Made by a program: the position numbers and the translations under genes. Under the pieces are notes generated by a model. The model was not told the origin of the DNA. It worked only from the letters and a program-made list of their open reading frames with translations, and made no database searches. A DNA stretch of 64,000 bases from Liopterus haemorrhoidalis (taxonomy: Eukaryota > Arthropoda > Insecta > Coleoptera > Dytiscidae): assembly GCA_963971575.1 (NCBI GenBank), contig OZ020611.1, positions 62,001 to 126,000 on the forward strand, given 5' to 3'. This document shows positions 59,494 through 64,000 of the stretch, piece by piece; position 1 is the first letter of the stretch; every line of letters starts with the position of its first letter.

Positions 59494-62400
59494 CCTAAAA
59501 TTGACTATAACTCAAAAACTAAGGCCTCTTGATTTTTTTAAATATTTTTTTATTAATCCTCACCCCAAAATTACCTAACGGCCATATTTTGGACTGTATA
59601 AGGAAAACTTTTTTTTTTCAAAAAAACTAACAGAGAGTATATGAACATGTATCTCAAAAACTAAAAGAGATAGGGACCTGCGGTTGGAATTTTTGAAGTT
59701 TTAAGGTCCGATATATGGTAAAGGCACATTTTAAAACATATTTTAAACAAAAAAAATTTTTGAAAAATTTTGAAATTTTTGTAATGGAATTTAATTTTTC
59801 AAAAAATTATATCTCAATAACGGTAAAAGATAGGGACCTCTGGTTTAAATTTTTGAGTTCCTCAAGTCCATTTTAGTCGAAGGAAATTGGGGCCTTAATA
59901 ACCAAACTTATACAAAAGCATGTATCATTAAACAAAACCCTTAGAAATGGCAAAAAATCGAAAAATCGTAAGGGGGACCCCTTCGATAAGAAATCTCGAA
60001 TTTTTACAAACAAAAATATTTCGGATTTTTCTCAAAATTGATACACATTGGGCCGTAGATCACAAAAATAAGGTTCATTTTGGATTTTGGCCAACTGTTT
60101 TTGAGTAAATCGGAAAAAAAGTACCTAAAATTGACTATATAGGAAAATAGTACCTAAAATTGACTATTACTCAAAAACTAAGGCCTCTTGATTTTTTTAA
60201 ATATTTTTTTATTAATCCTCACCCCAAAATTACCTAACGGCCATATTTTGGACTGTATTAGGAAAACTTTTTTATTTCAAAAAAACTAACAGAGAGTATA
60301 TGAACATGTATCTCAAAAACTAAAAGAGATAGGGACCTGCGGTTGGAATTTTTGAAGTTTAAAGGTCCGATATATAATAAAGGCACATTTTAAAACATAT
60401 TTTAAACAAAAAAAATTTTTGAAAAATTTTGAAATTTTTGTAATGGAATTTAATTTTTCAAAAAATTATATCTCAATAACGGTAAAAGATAGGGACCTCT
60501 GGTTTAAATTTTTGAGTTCCTCAAGTCCATTTTAGTCGAAGGAAATTGGGGCCTTAATAACCAAACTTATACAAAAGCATGTATCATTAAACAAAACCCT
60601 TAGAAATGGCAAAAAATCGAAAAATCGTAAGGGGGACCCCTTCGATAAGAAATCTCGAATTTTTACAAAAAAAAATATTTCGGATTTTTCTCAAAATTGA
60701 TACACATTGGGCCGTAGATCACAAAAATAAGGTTCATTTTGGATTTTGGCCAACTGTTTTTGAGTAAATCGGAAAAAAAGTACCTAAAATTGACTATATC
60801 GGAAAATAGTACCTAAAATTGACTATAACTCAAAAACTAAGGCCTCTTGATTTTTTTAAATATTTTTTTATTAATCCTCACCCCAAAATTACCTAACGGC
60901 CATATTTTGGACTGTATTAGGAAAACTTTTTTTTTTCAAAAAAACTAACAGAGAGTATATGAACATGTATCTCAAAAACTAAAAGAGATAGGGACCTGCG
61001 GTTGGAATTTTTGAAGTTTTAAGGTCCGATATATGGTAAAGGCACATTTTAAAACATATTTTAAACAAAAAAAATTTTTGAAAAATTTTGAAATTTTTGT
61101 AATGGAATTTAATTTTTCAAAAAATTATATCTCAATAACGGTAAAAGATAGGGACCTCTGGTTTAAATTTTTGAGTTCCTCAAGTCCATTTTAGTCGAAG
61201 GAAATTGGGGCCTTAATAACCAAACTTATACAAAAGCATGTATCATTAAACAAAACCCTAAAACATGGCAAAAAATCGAAGAATCGTAAGGGGGACCCCT
61301 TCGATAAGAAATCTCGAATTTTTACAAAAAAAAATATTTCGGATTTTTCTCAAAATTGATACACATTGGGCCGTAGATCACAAAAATAAGGTTCATTTTG
61401 GATTTTGGCCAACTGTTTTTGAGTAAATCGGAAAAAAAGTACCTAAAATTGACTATATCGGAAAATAGTACCTAAAATTGACTATAACTCAAAAACTAAG
61501 GCCTCTTGATTTTTTTAAATATTTTTTTATTAATCCTCACCCCAAAATTACCTAACGGCCATATTTTGGACTGTATTAGGAAAACTTTTTTTTTTCAAAA
61601 AAACTAACAGAGAGTATATGAACATGTATCTCAAAAACTAAAAGAGATAGGGACCTGCGGTTGGAATTTTTGAAGTTTTAAGGTCCGATATATGGTAAAG
61701 GCACATTTTAAAACATATTTTAAACAAAAAAAATTTTTGAAAAATTTTGAAATTTTTGTAATGGAATTTAATTTTTCAAAAAATTATATCTCAATAACGG
61801 TAAAAGATAGGGACCTCTGGTTTAAATTTTTGAGTTCCTCAAGTCCATTTTAGTCGAAGGAAATTGGGGCCTTAATAACCAAACTTATACAAAAGTATGT
61901 ATCATTAAACAAAACCCTTAGAAATGGCAAAAAATCGAAAAATCGTAAGGGGGACCCCTTCGATAAGAAATCTCGAATTTTTACAAAAAAAAATATTTCG
62001 GATTTTTCTCAAAATTGATACACATTGGGCCGTAGATCACAAAAATAAGGTTCATTTTGGATTTTGGCCAACTGTTTTTGAGTAAATCGGAAAAAAAGTA
62101 CCTAAAATTGACTATATCGGAAAATAGTACCTAAAATTGACTATTACTCAAAAACTAAGGCCTCTTGATTTTTTTAAATATTTTTTTATTAATCCTCACC
62201 CCAAAATTACCTAACGGCCATATTTTGGACTGTATTAGGAAAACTTTTTTATTTCAAAAAAACTAACAGAGAGTATATGAACATGTATCTCAAAAACTAA
62301 AAGAGATAGGGACCTGCGGTTGGAATTTTTGAAGTTTAAAGGTCCGATATATAATAAAGGCACATTTTAAAACATATTTTAAACAAAAAAAATTTTTGAA

Positions 62401-64000
62401 AAATTTTGAAATTTTTGTAATGGAATTTAATTTTTCAAAAAATTATATCTCAATAACGGTAAAAGATAGGGACCTCTGGTTTAAATTTTTGAGTTCCTCA
62501 AGTCCATTTTAGTCGAAGGAAATTGGGGCCTTAATAACCAAACTTATACAAAAGCATGTATCATTAAACAAAACCCTTAGAAATGGCAAAAAATCGAAAA
62601 ATCGTAAGGGGGACCCCTTCGATAAGAAATCTCGAATTTTTACAAAAAAAAATATTTCGGATTTTTCTCAAAATTGATACACATTGGGCCGTAGATCACA
62701 AAAATAAGGTTCATTTTGGATTTTGGCCAACTGTTTTTGAGTAAATCGGAAAAAAAGTACCTAAAATTGACTATATCGGAAAATAGTACCTAAAATTGAC
62801 TATAACTCAAAAACTAAGGCCTCTTGATTTTTTTAAATATTTTTTTATTAATCCTCACCCCAAAATTACCTAACGGCCATATTTTGGACTGTATTAGGAA
62901 AACTTTTTTTTTTCAAAAAAACTAACAGAGAGTATATGAACATGTATCTCAAAAACTAAAAGAGATAGGGACCTGCGGTTGGAATTTTTGAAGTTTTAAG
63001 GTCCGATATATGGTAAAGGCACATTTTAAAACATATTTTAAACAAAAAAAATTTTTGAAAAATTTTGAAATTTTTGTAATGGAATTTAATTTTTCAAAAA
63101 ATTATATCTCAATAACGGTAAAAGATAGGGACCTCTGGTTTAAATTTTTGAGTTCCTCAAGTCCATTTTAGTCGAAGGAAATTGGGGCCTTAATAACCAA
63201 ACTTATACAAAAGCATGTATCATTAAACAAAACCCTTAGAAATGGCAAAAAATCGAAAAATCGTAAGGGGGACCCCTTCGATAAGAAATCTCGAATTTTT
63301 ACAAAAAAAAATATTTCGGATTTTTCTCAAAATTGATACACATTGGGCCGTAGATCACAAAAATAAGGTTCATTTTGGATTTTGGCCAACTGTTTTTGAG
63401 TAAATCGGAAAAAAAGTACCTAAAATTGACTATATCGGAAAATAGTACCTAAAATTGACTATAACTCAAAAACTAAGGCCTCTTGATTTTTTTAAATATT
63501 TTTTTATTAATCCTCACCCCAAAATTACCTAACGGCCATATTTTGGACTGTATTAGGAAAACTTTTTTTTTTCAAAAAAACTAACAGAGAGTATATGAAC
63601 ATGTATCTCAAAAACTAAAAGAGATAGGGACCTGCGGTTGGAATTTTTGAAGTTTTAAGGTCCGATATATGGTAAAGGCACATTTTAAAACATATTTTAA
63701 ACAAAAAAAATTTTTGAAAAATTTTGAAATTTTTGTAATGGAATTTAATTTTTCAAAAAATTATATCTCAATAACGGTAAAAGATAGGGACCTCTGGTTT
63801 AAATTTTTGAGTTCCTCAAGTCCATTTTAGTCGAAGGAAATTGGGGCCTTAATAACCAAACTTATACAAAAGCATGTATCATTAAACAAAACCCTAAAAC
63901 ATGGCAAAAAATCGAAAAATCGTAAGGGGGACCCCTTCGATAAGAAATCTCGAATTTTTACAAAAAAAAATATTTCGGATTTTTCTCAAAATTGATACAC

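Larger units (their letters stand above)
46654..62129 (+). repeat. 1,977 bp higher-order repeat (3-monomer) domain
   Basis: Starts of the divergent B-type monomer lie at 46654 (virtual, across the insertion), 48631, 50608, 52585, 54562, 55880, 57857, 60153 and 62130. Spacings are 1,977 bp (3 x 659) except one of 1,318 (2 x 659; one monomer lost) and one of 2,296 (3 x 659 plus 319; a partial unit). Two kinds of trimer are seen. One carries taaaacatgg in unit 2 and agtatgtatc in unit 3. The other carries aaatctg in unit 2 and often ctatatagg in its last unit. The kinds interleave, which suggests even larger nested units. Spacings were read directly from the sequence; amplification by unequal exchange is the usual explanation. 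Confidence 0.9.
46657..64000 (+). repeat. Satellite DNA array, right block (~26.8 monomers, trimeric higher-order structure)
   Basis: This is the same ~659 bp satellite in the same orientation and phase as the left block, resuming exactly where the retrotransposon cut it and running past the window end. It differs in organisation. A divergent monomer subtype (marks: actattactc, ttttatttc, gtttaaagg, tatataataaagg) returns every third unit, so most of the block is a 1,977 bp trimer. Other unit marks are taaaacatgg (47760, 53691, 56985, 61258, 63893), agtatgtatc (48397, 54327, 57621, 61893) and ctatatagg (52570, 55863, 60136). One unit is truncated at 58864. No gene, RNA gene or other insertion is seen here. 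Confidence 0.97.

Overview
The window is eukaryotic, non-genic heterochromatin-type DNA: a head-to-tail satellite array of a ~659 bp AT-rich monomer, interrupted once by a full-length, apparently intact Ty3/gypsy LTR retrotransposon on the minus strand. There are no bacterial features and no host gene. The organism is probably an animal. An arthropod (insect) is my best guess from the style of the retroelement (Gag with one zinc knuckle, integrase with an NPVER-type motif, no env, GPY/F module), but the sequence alone does not prove it.

Layout: 1-37566 is the left satellite block, 57 monomers by phase counting. 37567-46656 is the 9,090 bp retrotransposon. 46657-64000 is the right satellite block, about 26.8 monomers with one internal deletion. 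The element landed in an AAAA run of the monomer and duplicated it (AAAA on both sides). Its two 2,134 bp LTRs look identical by eye, so the insertion is very young. The satellite is not homogeneous. The left block shows dimer alternation and six-monomer segmental duplications. From about 35.6 kb, and mainly in the right block, a distinct monomer subtype returns every 1,977 bp, a trimeric higher-order repeat.

Retrotransposon, in its own sense (right to left): 5' LTR (46656-44523), a leader with a non-canonical primer binding site, gag (44430-43351), a textbook -1 frameshift site (A AAA AAC, 7 nt spacer, hairpin), pol (protease, reverse transcriptase, RNase H, integrase; ends 40094), a 393 bp non-coding stretch without env, a polypurine tract, and the 3' LTR (39700-37567). 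Gag and Pol are open throughout.

The most unusual part is the LTR itself. It is very long and carries, in sense, a GC-box/CCAAT/TATA promoter, three leader repeats, a ~430-codon proline/threonine-rich open frame with in-frame 39-codon tandem repeats but not a single AUG, and an AATAAA signal. Each LTR therefore looks like a self-contained transcription unit for an unrecognised protein, placed upstream of gag in the genomic RNA and repeated at its 3' end. How the AUG-less frame is started (near-cognate codon, splicing, or a +1 shift from a 79-codon AUG frame just upstream) is the main open question.
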